Shown here piece after piece: positions 47,827-56,471 of a DNA stretch of 64,000 nt. The number at the start of each line of letters is the position of its first letter. The first letter of the stretch is position 1. Position numbers and translations under genes: made by a program. The notes under the pieces were generated by a model. It did no database searches. It saw only the letters and a list, made by a program, of their open reading frames with translations, and was not told the DNA's origin. Source of the stretch: an uncultured Gammaproteobacteria bacterium (GTDB lineage: Bacteria > Pseudomonadota > Gammaproteobacteria > Enterobacterales > Psychrobiaceae); the NCBI GenBank assembly GCA_913060565.1, contig CAJXRU010000002.1, positions 27,740 through 91,739 on the forward strand, given 5' to 3'.

Positions 47827-50800
47827 ATGTCGAGCATGAAATTTAATAAGCGCTTATTGGCAACCAGCATAGCTGTCGCTATGGGCGGAGCAATAGCTCC
47901 CGCCATGGCCGAAGAAGACAAAAGCAAAAAACAAGCCACTGATGCCAAAATTGAAGTCATTCAAGTTAGCGGTATTCGTGCCAGTAGCAAGGCAAGCATT
48001 AATACAAAACGCTTTGCAGCCTCACAAGTAGACGGTATTGCCGCTGAAGACATTGGTAAACTTCCTGATGTTACAATCGCCGACTCACTTCAGCGTATTA
48101 CAGGCGTTCAGGTTACACGTACAGCTGGCGAAGGCGGTGTTATTGCCATTCGTGGCTTGCCACAAGTAGACACCACATTAAATGGCGAAGTATTTTTAAG
48201 TGCAACGACCATTGATTCATCTGGTGCAGATTACGGCAACCTGCCTGCTCAATTATTCTCTGGCGTTGATGTTTTTAAATCAGCACAAGCAAAACGCAGC
48301 GCTGCTGGCATTTCGGGCTCAATCGATCTGCAAACACGCCGCCCTTTTGACATGGACGATGGTTACACTTACGGTCTAGGTGGTGAGTTAACAAATGGTT
48401 CTATTAGCAAAGAAACCGATCCAACGCTTAATGGCCTCATTGCGTACAACGGTGAAAAATTTGGTGTGTTATTTGCTGCTGTGACGTCAGAATCAAACCT
48501 AGCAACTGATTACAACGGCTATTTTGATACCTCAGAAAATGGCGGAATCGGCGCAGCTAACAACAACCACACTTGGGGTGCAAACTCGCGCGGTGAAGAA
48601 ACTCGCCATGTTGTGCCACAAGGTTTTGCAGCGTTTAATAAAGAAGAAGAACGTAATCGCGATGCATTTCAACTAACATTGCAAGGTGATTTAGGGGAAG
48701 GATTCGAGGTTGTATTTGACGCCTTTTATACTGACCAAGATCGCTTCAATCGTCGTCAAGGCCTATCACAAAACAATCGCTGGAACAGCTTTAACGAATA
48801 TGCATATCCAAATGATGCAGGCTTTACCGGTGACACCTTTACCGATGCTGACGGCAACGATTGGGCTGGTATTAACTCATTTGACATGGCGTCGTACCGA
48901 CTTCAAACATTTACGCAAGTTAATAATAACGAAGAAACGTCTGAAAACTACAACCTTGAACTGAACTACAATAACGGTGGTGCTCTCACTGGTCAGGTTC
49001 GTATGACTCGCGCTAAAGCGACATCTAGCATGCGTCACGGCTATGGTGAAGGCGATATCTTAAGTATCGATCGTGGCACCTTAGTAACAGGCCCGGGTCA
49101 ATTCACACAGGGTGCTAATTGTACCAATGGTGAAACTGTTGTTGGTGATAACGGTGGTTGTTATGCTGATTTCTCACCAGGTGGTATTGAAGATATTTTC
49201 GCCCTGTCATATGACGCTTCTGGTGAACATCCAGTATTTGGCGGCTTTGATCAAATCGTAAACGGTGGCGCAGGGCCGCAAAGTGTTGCAGCCTACATGG
49301 CCGATATCAACTCATATCACATAGGTGCATTCTCATCAGAAGGTAATACTGATGACGAAGGGAGTATCAACACTTTTAGCACACGTTGGAACTATGCGTT
49401 TGAAGACAATGATTACATTACTAGTGTAGATTTTGGTGCACGTGTTAGTGAACGAAAAGTGGATCATGACCAGTTTACCTACACATCAAACTTTGGAGAT
49501 GGCTGTGATATTGCACAATGGAAAGCAGTCGATCAATTTATGAATACTGCTGGTTGTGAAGGTAATCCTGCCGCTGGTGAATATCTCACTGAAGACGTGG
49601 GTGATTTAACCGCAGGTACATGGGTGCCATACACTATTTTAGGACCAACGGGTCTTGATGAACATACTGATGTTTCTTTCCAAACAAACTTCGGCGCGGT
49701 ATCAGGCATTCCGGGTATGTGGGCAATTGATCCAAGTAACTTCGATGATCCACGTCAATTCCATTTAGATACATTTGGAAATGTGCAACGTACTGAAAAT
49801 GGCGGCGCCACCTACGATGTAGCCCTCGAAGAAACAAGTTTCTTTACACAAGTTAACTTCGAAAATGGTGACATCAGCGGTAATTTAGGTCTAAAAGTCG
49901 TTGAAACAGATTTATACGTTAAACAAAACCTCGTTGGCGCATCATTGCCACATAGTGGCTTAGGCCCTGATACGGGAGATGCGGTAACAGAGCGCAGTTA
50001 TACCGATTATCTGCCGTCGTTAAACATCGCTTATCAAGCCAGTGAAGATGTTGTTGTCCGTGGTGCTTACTCTAAAAACATGCAACCGTTAGACCTTAAT
50101 CAATGGGGTGGCGGTAAAACCGTTGGCCGTGTAAACAATGAAGACTGTGATTGTTTACGTGTTGTTAATGGTACATTGACTGGTAACCCGGACTTGAATC
50201 CTTGGCGCTCTAAAAACGTTTCACTATCAGCTGAATGGTATCCTGGCGAAGAATCAATGTTCTTCTTAGCGACCTATAAAATTGACATCGATAGCTTTAC
50301 TGAAGGCGGAACGGTAATGATCGATGAGCCAGATGCTGACGGCATTCGTCGTGGTCCTTGGCCATTCGCTACACAGGTTCAAGGTAACGGTGGTAGTGTT
50401 ACGGGTTATGAAATCGGCGGTAAGATTGCGTTATCTGATTTCCTTGACGTTGCTGTGCTTAATAACATGGGCCTAGATGTTAACTATACCTATAATGACA
50501 GTAAACAAGATGCTAAAGACGTTCATGGTAATGACCTACCTTTCGTTGGTATGTCGGAAGATACTTACAATTTAGTGGTATGGTACGAGCAAGACGAATT
50601 CTCAACACGATTTGCGTGGAATTCTGTTAGCCCGCGCTTGATTACACAAGGCACTGTTGGTGCGGTTGGTGGTCAGTCGCTTTACCAAGATACCTATTCG
50701 CAACTTGATTTCAACTTTAGCTACAATGTTAATGAAGACATCAGCGTTTACGTCAATGGATCAAACATCCTTGAAGAATACCAACAAACTTACCTAGAGT

Positions 50801-50871
50801 TTAAATCGCAAAAAGCGTTCCAAAACATCTATGAAGCACGTTGGACGTTAGGTGCTCGTATTAACTTCTAA
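47827..50871 (+). CDS. TonB-dependent receptor of the GlcNAc/chitooligosaccharide regulon
   Basis: A 1014-residue outer-membrane receptor. The start at ATG 47827 has GGAAGGA six bases upstream; an ATG five codons earlier overlaps that site. A signal peptide ends near PAMA-E. The N-terminal pattern VIQVSGIRASSKASINTKR, then QVDGIAAEDIGKLPDVTIAD and SLQRITGVQVTR, is that of the TonB-Xanth-Caul receptor subfamily (TIGR01782), which is generally linked to carbohydrate uptake. The barrel ends RWTLGARINF. A NagR-like operator in front supports import of GlcNAc oligomers. A terminator separates it from the downstream halogenase-like genes. Confidence 0.93.
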   Translation: MSSMKFNKRLLATSIAVAMGGAIAPAMAEEDKSKKQATDAKIEVIQVSGIRASSKASINTKRFAASQVDGIAAEDIGKLPDVTIADSLQRITGVQVTRTAGEGGVIAIRGLPQVDTTLNGEVFLSATTIDSSGADYGNLPAQLFSGVDVFKSAQAKRSAAGISGSIDLQTRRPFDMDDGYTYGLGGELTNGSISKETDPTLNGLIAYNGEKFGVLFAAVTSESNLATDYNGYFDTSENGGIGAANNNHTWGANSRGEETRHVVPQGFAAFNKEEERNRDAFQLTLQGDLGEGFEVVFDAFYTDQDRFNRRQGLSQNNRWNSFNEYAYPNDAGFTGDTFTDADGNDWAGINSFDMASYRLQTFTQVNNNEETSENYNLELNYNNGGALTGQVRMTRAKATSSMRHGYGEGDILSIDRGTLVTGPGQFTQGANCTNGETVVGDNGGCYADFSPGGIEDIFALSYDASGEHPVFGGFDQIVNGGAGPQSVAAYMADINSYHIGAFSSEGNTDDEGSINTFSTRWNYAFEDNDYITSVDFGARVSERKVDHDQFTYTSNFGDGCDIAQWKAVDQFMNTAGCEGNPAAGEYLTEDVGDLTAGTWVPYTILGPTGLDEHTDVSFQTNFGAVSGIPGMWAIDPSNFDDPRQFHLDTFGNVQRTENGGATYDVALEETSFFTQVNFENGDISGNLGLKVVETDLYVKQNLVGASLPHSGLGPDTGDAVTERSYTDYLPSLNIAYQASEDVVVRGAYSKNMQPLDLNQWGGGKTVGRVNNEDCDCLRVVNGTLTGNPDLNPWRSKNVSLSAEWYPGEESMFFLATYKIDIDSFTEGGTVMIDEPDADGIRRGPWPFATQVQGNGGSVTGYEIGGKIALSDFLDVAVLNNMGLDVNYTYNDSKQDAKDVHGNDLPFVGMSEDTYNLVVWYEQDEFSTRFAWNSVSPRLITQGTVGAVGGQSLYQDTYSQLDFNFSYNVNEDISVYVNGSNILEEYQQTYLEFKSQKAFQNIYEARWTLGARINF

Positions 50872-50892
50872 TTACTAGCTATCCTAAATGTT

Positions 50893-50924
50893 AAGCCGCA
50901 ACGATTTTTCGTTGTGGCTTTTTA
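50893..50924 (+). terminator. Rho-independent terminator after the TonB receptor
   Basis: Stem AAGCCGCAACGA/TCGTTGTGGCTT with a short T-rich loop and a T run, 21 bp after the stop. It may be leaky, leaving some read-through into the halogenase-like genes. Confidence 0.88.
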
Positions 50925-50979
50925 GGTATGAAAGGTATAGTAAATTAAACCTTTTCGATAAATTAGTAAGGCAAAAGGG

Positions 50980-52515
50980 ATGACTCTTCATAACAAATCT
51001 GTTCGCGACATTGTTATTGTCGGCGGTGGAACTGCCGGTTGGATGAGTGCAGCGGCATTGGCTAATCAATTTAAACAACAGCCAGTAAAAATCACCCTTA
51101 TTGACTCAAGTGATATTGGCACCGTAGGTGTCGGCGAAGCGACTATTCCAACCATCCGGCGTTTTTATCAAAAACTTGGATTCACCGATCATCAAGTCAT
51201 GCAAGCGACAAACGCGACGTGCAAACTGGGTATTGAGTTTAAAGATTGGTATCAACCAGATAGCAGTTTTATTCACCCTTTTGGGCTCTATGGCCAAAGC
51301 GTGAATCATATCCCTTTCCATCACTACTGGTTGAAACTAAAACATCAAGGCGACACAACGCCACTAGCAAAATACTCCTTAGGAGTGCAGTTGGCTCAAC
51401 ACAATAAATTCATGCCGTGTATCGCCAAGCCACAAAATCAATTAGAAATTTTCGATTGGGCACTGCACTTTGACGCAACACGCTTTGCCAATTTAATGCG
51501 CGACTATTCCCTTAAGCAGGGTGTCATTCATATTGACAGCCTCATTGAAAGCGTAACAACTAACAAAAACAACGGCGATATAAGCGCGTTAACGCTTGCC
51601 AACGGTCAATGCATTGAGGGTGATTTATTTATTGACTGCTCTGGCTTTAAAGGATTACTCATTAATAAAACCCTCAATGTTGACTATCATGATTGGAGTG
51701 AATGGTTGGTGTGCGATCGCGCTATTGCCATCCAAAGTGAAAGTGTCAATCAACCTGCACCTCGAACCATAGTCACTGCACATGAAGCAGGCTGGCAATG
51801 GACAATTCCACTACAGCACAGACAGGGTAACGGACATGTCTACAGTAGCCGATTTACAGACGATGATACCGCCAAGCAGCAGCTATTAGATAACATTCAT
51901 GGCCCACTTATTGGCAAGCCACGTACATTTAAATTTGTTCCGGGACGACGAGATAAAGCATGGGCACACAACGTAGTTGCTATTGGTTTAGCCTCAGGTT
52001 TTTTAGAACCTTTAGAGAGCACAAGCATTGCCCTTGTGGAAACTGCAATAGATAAACTGTTGCAAGCACTCAGCTCCAAAAACTATAACCAACAAGTCAT
52101 TAATCGCTTCAACGAAGTTACTGCACTGGAGTATGAACGGGTTAGAGATTTTATTATTCTTCATTACAAAGCCAATCAACGCAGCGAGCCAATGTGGCAA
52201 TATTGCCAGACTATGAACCTTCCTCGATCTCTTGAGCAGAAAATAGAAGCCTATCTAACGGGTGGCGAGCTTCAGCGCTTGCCGTGGGAAATTTTTGGTC
52301 CTGACAGCTGGCTGGCTATCTTTGACGGCTTTAAGCTGTGGCCGCGTAAATACCACCAGAAAATCGATAAGATGCCCATTGAAATGATTGATAATGGCCT
52401 GAAAAAGATGGAACAAGATATTACTAACTTAATGAAAAATGCGTCTGATCACAGTCAGTTTCTAGTGAATAATTTCAACTGCCACTTACCCACGAATACC
52501 AAGGTCTCATCATGA
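50980..52515 (+). CDS. Flavin-dependent tryptophan-halogenase-like protein (paralogue 1)
   Basis: A 511-residue protein of the tryptophan halogenase family (PF04820). The FAD motif is IVIVGGGTAGWMSAAAL at residues 12-28. The halogenase-type lysine is K82 (ATCKLGIEFKDW). The diagnostic WxWxIP motif is present (WQWTIPLQHR), as is GLASGFLEPLESTSI with the partner glutamate. All residues needed for hypohalous-acid chemistry are therefore in place, although members of this subgroup near TonB receptors are of unknown substrate. The next gene overlaps it by four bases. No flavin reductase gene is nearby. Confidence 0.9.
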   Translation: MTLHNKSVRDIVIVGGGTAGWMSAAALANQFKQQPVKITLIDSSDIGTVGVGEATIPTIRRFYQKLGFTDHQVMQATNATCKLGIEFKDWYQPDSSFIHPFGLYGQSVNHIPFHHYWLKLKHQGDTTPLAKYSLGVQLAQHNKFMPCIAKPQNQLEIFDWALHFDATRFANLMRDYSLKQGVIHIDSLIESVTTNKNNGDISALTLANGQCIEGDLFIDCSGFKGLLINKTLNVDYHDWSEWLVCDRAIAIQSESVNQPAPRTIVTAHEAGWQWTIPLQHRQGNGHVYSSRFTDDDTAKQQLLDNIHGPLIGKPRTFKFVPGRRDKAWAHNVVAIGLASGFLEPLESTSIALVETAIDKLLQALSSKNYNQQVINRFNEVTALEYERVRDFIILHYKANQRSEPMWQYCQTMNLPRSLEQKIEAYLTGGELQRLPWEIFGPDSWLAIFDGFKLWPRKYHQKIDKMPIEMIDNGLKKMEQDITNLMKNASDHSQFLVNNFNCHLPTNTKVSS

Positions 52516-54026
52516 ATGTAACATCACAGCCCATCAATAAATTCGTCATAGTTGGTGGGGGCACGGCAGGTTGGCTTGCCGCGGCAACCTTAGGGAATAT
52601 ATTTAAAAATCACAGCGTGCAAGTGGAACTCGTTGAATCTGATGACGTGGGCATTATTGGCGTTGGCGAAGCCACCATTCCACCATTATTAGATACATTA
52701 GCGGGCCTTGGTATCGATCAAGTTGACTTCATTAAGCGAACGCAGGCAAGTTTTAAGCTTGGTATTGAATTTGAAGATTGGCATACAAAAGGCCAATCAT
52801 ATTTTCATCCGTTTGGCACCTTGGGCGCCTCAATTGACGGCCATGAGTTTTTTCAGTGTTGGTTAAAAACTCAAGCACAAGGTGACAATACGTCACTAAT
52901 GGCTCATTCTCCTGAAACGCAGTTAGCCAAGGCAAATAAGTTCTTTTTACCATTTGAAGCGGCTAATACCCCCTTAGCTCATACCAAATACGCACTTCAC
53001 TTAGACGCAACTTTAGTTGGTCAATATCTAAAGGAATTTGCCACCAAGATTGGGGTTAAGCAGACCATTGGTCATGTTGAAGATGTTGAACTTGGCGGCA
53101 ACGGGAATATTCAAGCCGTCTCCTTAACAAGCGGTCAACGAATTAACGGTGATTTTTTTATCGATTGTACGGGGTTTAAAGGACTGTTAATCGAACAGGC
53201 ACTGAGTGCAGGATATGACGATTGGTCTCACTATTTACCGTGCAACAGAGCGGTTGCAGTGCAAACTGAAAACGTCGGCGAAACGACACCATTTACCAAT
53301 GCAAAGGCACAAGACGGTGGTTGGACATGGCGTATTCCATTACAGCATCGTACCGGTAATGGTTATGTCTTTTGTAGTAAATATGTGTCAGATGAGGAAG
53401 CGATCGCGACCCTATTATCTCATGTTAAAGGCAAGGTCATTACGCAACCTCGAGTTATTCCATTTACCACAGGAATGCGCCGTAAAGCGTGGCACAAAAA
53501 CTGTTTAGCACTTGGTCTGGCGCAAGGATTCTTAGAACCACTTGAATCAACGGCAATTCACCTTGTTTCTAAAACATTAGCGCTATTTGTCCGAATGTTT
53601 CCCGATCGACAACTATCGCCAGTTCTCCGTGATGAATTTAACCGCAGAGTTCGAACCGATTACGAAGAAATTCGAGACTTTTTAGTATTGCACTACTGTA
53701 CAACAGAGCGTGAAGACACGCCTTTTTGGCGCTGGTGCAAGCAAATGGATATTCCGTCATCACTTCAACACAAACTCGACTTTTACCGTGCAAGTGGCAG
53801 TTTAATTCCCGGTGTTGAAGAGCTGTTTCAGCCCACCAGCTGGTATGCCGTATTGACAGGAATGGATGTTATGCCGGCGCATTATAATTCAACAACAGAC
53901 GCGCTAGAGTCTAATAAATTACAAGCATCACTCAACAGTGGACAACAGGCAATTACACAGAGCGTCAATAAACAACCAAGTCATGACGAATTTATTGAAA
54001 CATATTGTCGTGCTCCAGCCCCCTAA
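52512..54026 (+). CDS. Flavin-dependent tryptophan-halogenase-like protein (paralogue 2)
   Basis: A 504-residue paralogue of the preceding gene, translationally coupled to it through an ATGA overlap. FAD motif FVIVGGGTAGWLAAATLG, lysine 82 in ASFKLGIEFEDW, the WTWRIPLQHR form of WxWxIP, and GLAQGFLEPLESTAIHL. The overall pattern is the same as in paralogue 1, but the sequences have diverged well apart, so this is an old duplication. It converges on the third paralogue with a four-base overlap at the stop codons. The substrate is unknown. Confidence 0.9.
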   Translation: MNVTSQPINKFVIVGGGTAGWLAAATLGNIFKNHSVQVELVESDDVGIIGVGEATIPPLLDTLAGLGIDQVDFIKRTQASFKLGIEFEDWHTKGQSYFHPFGTLGASIDGHEFFQCWLKTQAQGDNTSLMAHSPETQLAKANKFFLPFEAANTPLAHTKYALHLDATLVGQYLKEFATKIGVKQTIGHVEDVELGGNGNIQAVSLTSGQRINGDFFIDCTGFKGLLIEQALSAGYDDWSHYLPCNRAVAVQTENVGETTPFTNAKAQDGGWTWRIPLQHRTGNGYVFCSKYVSDEEAIATLLSHVKGKVITQPRVIPFTTGMRRKAWHKNCLALGLAQGFLEPLESTAIHLVSKTLALFVRMFPDRQLSPVLRDEFNRRVRTDYEEIRDFLVLHYCTTEREDTPFWRWCKQMDIPSSLQHKLDFYRASGSLIPGVEELFQPTSWYAVLTGMDVMPAHYNSTTDALESNKLQASLNSGQQAITQSVNKQPSHDEFIETYCRAPAP

Positions 54027-55531
54027 TTCTGCGGTGCTCGGCAATGCTTATCGATAAATTGTTGATGACTCATTGCTTGTTTTGCTGCGCCATCGATTGA
54101 CTGTTGCATTTGGCTTAATTTACTTGCGATGAGTTGTGTAGAGACCAATTCTGCCCGTGGATCTTGACGATTTGGTATCACGCCAAAAGCGTTATACATC
54201 GTTAGCCAGCTCGACTTTTCAAACGATTCATTTTCATGCATTACAATATGACCACGACTCTTAAAGAGATTAATTTTATGTTGTAGAGTCGCTGGAATTT
54301 CCATATCACGACAAGTGCGCCAAAATTCGCTGTCATCACGCCCGCTAAGTTTGTAATGTAAAATCAAAAAATCGCGAATATTTTCCATTTCATGATTATG
54401 AAGCCTATTCACTTCATCAATATCTGCTTGATTGAATGAACTATCAGGAAAAAAAGTCAGCAACTTAGCTAAGGCCGTTTGGATCAATGAAATACTCGTC
54501 GACTCTAACGGCTCTAAAAATCCACTAGCAAGCCCAATGGCAAAGCAGTTTTTATTCCAAATCTTTAACCGGCGCCCAGGTGTAAAACGCAAATGACGAG
54601 GCTCATTGATCGCCTCGCCAATAATATTATTTTTAAGCTGTTGCTCAGCACTGTCTTGGTTTTGAAAACGACTAGCGTAGATATAACCATTACCCGTACG
54701 ATGTTGCAGCGGTATATGCCATTGCCAACCATTATCATGTGCAATCGAACGCGTAAAAGGATCCGGCTCGCCAACGCTCTTAGTTTGCATTGCGACTGCC
54801 CTATCACACAGCAGGTATTTGCTCCAATCTTCGTAGCCCGTTTGCAACGATTTTTCGATTAAAAGCCCTTGAAAGCCACTGCAATCTATAAAAAAGTCCC
54901 CACTAATCTCAGTACTATCTTCAAGAACAACTGACTTAATAAACCCGTTATCTACTCTTAACTTAGTTTCATTAATCAAGCCATCAATATGCTCGACACC
55001 GCGAGCTGTACACCAGTTTTTTAAAAACGCTGCGTAACGACCAGCATCAAAATGATAAGCATAAGCATAATCAGCTAGCGGTGATGGAGGGTTCGGATGG
55101 GGCTGGGCAAAGTTACCGTAATTGGCGAGCACACAAGCAAAGCTATAGCTCTTCAATGAAGCGTTATGCCCGCTGGCTCGCATGTGATTAATATATTGAT
55201 GAAATTCAACATTGTCGATTGTCGTACCATAATCAGCAAACGGATGAAAAAACTTGTCACAAGTAACTGACCACTTTTCAAATTGAATACCTAACTTAAA
55301 CGTTGCTTTAGTCGCTTTAATAAATTCAATTTCATCAATGCCAAGATTACGATTAAATTGAACAATATTAGGAATAGTCGCCTCGCCAACGCCTATAGAA
55401 CCAATGGCAGAGGATTCAATGACCGTCACTACAGTTGATTGATCTTTTAAATAGTGATTAAGCGCCGCTGCCGCCATCCAACCAGCTGTGCCGCCACCTA
55501 CGATGACAATACGTTTAAACACTTGTGGCAT
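54023..55531 (-). CDS. Flavin-dependent tryptophan-halogenase-like protein (paralogue 3)
   Basis: A 502-residue paralogue on the opposite strand. FAD motif IVIVGGGTAGWMAAAAL, lysine 79 in ATFKLGIQFEKW, WQWHIPLQHR, and GLASGFLEPLESTSISL. ATG 55531 has GGAG five bases upstream; a GTG two codons earlier is too close to that site. It is the last gene of the run NagX - GH20 - SMP-30 - halogenase-like on the minus strand, 50 bp after the SMP-30 gene, so it should be co-expressed with GlcNAc oligomer degradation. Confidence 0.9.
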   Translation of the reverse strand: MPQVFKRIVIVGGGTAGWMAAAALNHYLKDQSTVVTVIESSAIGSIGVGEATIPNIVQFNRNLGIDEIEFIKATKATFKLGIQFEKWSVTCDKFFHPFADYGTTIDNVEFHQYINHMRASGHNASLKSYSFACVLANYGNFAQPHPNPPSPLADYAYAYHFDAGRYAAFLKNWCTARGVEHIDGLINETKLRVDNGFIKSVVLEDSTEISGDFFIDCSGFQGLLIEKSLQTGYEDWSKYLLCDRAVAMQTKSVGEPDPFTRSIAHDNGWQWHIPLQHRTGNGYIYASRFQNQDSAEQQLKNNIIGEAINEPRHLRFTPGRRLKIWNKNCFAIGLASGFLEPLESTSISLIQTALAKLLTFFPDSSFNQADIDEVNRLHNHEMENIRDFLILHYKLSGRDDSEFWRTCRDMEIPATLQHKINLFKSRGHIVMHENESFEKSSWLTMYNAFGVIPNRQDPRAELVSTQLIASKLSQMQQSIDGAAKQAMSHQQFIDKHCRAPQN

Positions 55532-55581
55532 AACCACTCCTTAATTTAGACCAACCAAAAATTTAGTTCGCAATGTAGCAA

Positions 55582-56469
55582 TCACAAATCCTGATTACTA
55601 GTAAATGTTCGCCCAGCGATAGGTGCGCTAAACTGCTCAATTGCACCACGTTTTTGCATCGTGACATAGACTGTTTTTCCATCACTACCACCAAAAGCCA
55701 CATTGGTTGGATAAGAACCAATCAATTTTATTTCTCTTATTACCTGCCCCTGAGGTGATACTACTGTAACCACGCCCTTACCATAACGGGCAATGTATAA
55801 GTTGCCTGCTTGGTCTGCACGCATCCCGTCAAGACCATAATCAGAAAAGGAAATGTGCAGCTGCTTGTTCGTGATATGCCCTTGCTCATCAATATCAAAA
55901 CGCCACACCTTACGCTGTACACTTTCGTTAACATAAAGAGTTTTATTATCTGGACTCACTTCGATGCCATTAGTCGTTCCCATTTTGTCGGCAAGTAAAT
56001 GAGTTGTTCCATCTTGAGCTATACGCCACAGCTTACCGACCTCCTGCGCCCAGTTAGGATCGCTGGCAAATAATATTCCATTATCCATAATAGCTAAATC
56101 ATTAGGCTGATTCATTGCTGTATTACGCGCATGGATTTGTAGGGTCTTCGAGGCCATGTCCACCCGCCAAACAATATGATTTACATAATCCGCTATATAC
56201 ATATTGTTGAAACGGTCAAAACGAATACCATTACCGACAGAATTATCTGGCAATGACAAAAATATATCGGCGCTCCCTACTTCATCAACAACTCCTATTG
56301 TCCCTTGCTTAATCACGTTGACTGCATACAATCGTCCACGAGCGTCAACAGCAGGCCCTTCAATTCCTTGCGTAAAAACACCTTCTGCAACCCAGTCTTC
56401 GCTATTAAGCACCAATGGAGAACAACCGGACATGTATGCACACCACGCTAACACCAATAAATTACGCAT
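55582..56469 (-). CDS. SMP-30/gluconolactonase-like lipoprotein
   Basis: A 295-residue predicted lipoprotein (lipobox YMSGC) with a six-bladed propeller of SMP-30/LRE type. Metal-site residues fit the family: glutamate in QGIEGPAVDARGRLY, asparagine in NQPNDLAIMDNG, asparagine in GTTNGIEVSPDNKTLYVNES, and aspartate in YGLDGMRADQAGNLYIARY. Members hydrolyse sugar lactones. The gene begins two bases after the GH20 stop codon, so the two are tightly coupled. A role in GlcNAc or chitooligosaccharide oxidation products is possible but speculative. Confidence 0.85.
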   Translation of the reverse strand: MRNLLVLAWCAYMSGCSPLVLNSEDWVAEGVFTQGIEGPAVDARGRLYAVNVIKQGTIGVVDEVGSADIFLSLPDNSVGNGIRFDRFNNMYIADYVNHIVWRVDMASKTLQIHARNTAMNQPNDLAIMDNGILFASDPNWAQEVGKLWRIAQDGTTHLLADKMGTTNGIEVSPDNKTLYVNESVQRKVWRFDIDEQGHITNKQLHISFSDYGLDGMRADQAGNLYIARYGKGVVTVVSPQGQVIREIKLIGSYPTNVAFGGSDGKTVYVTMQKRGAIEQFSAPIAGRTFTSNQDL

Positions 56470-56471
56470 AT

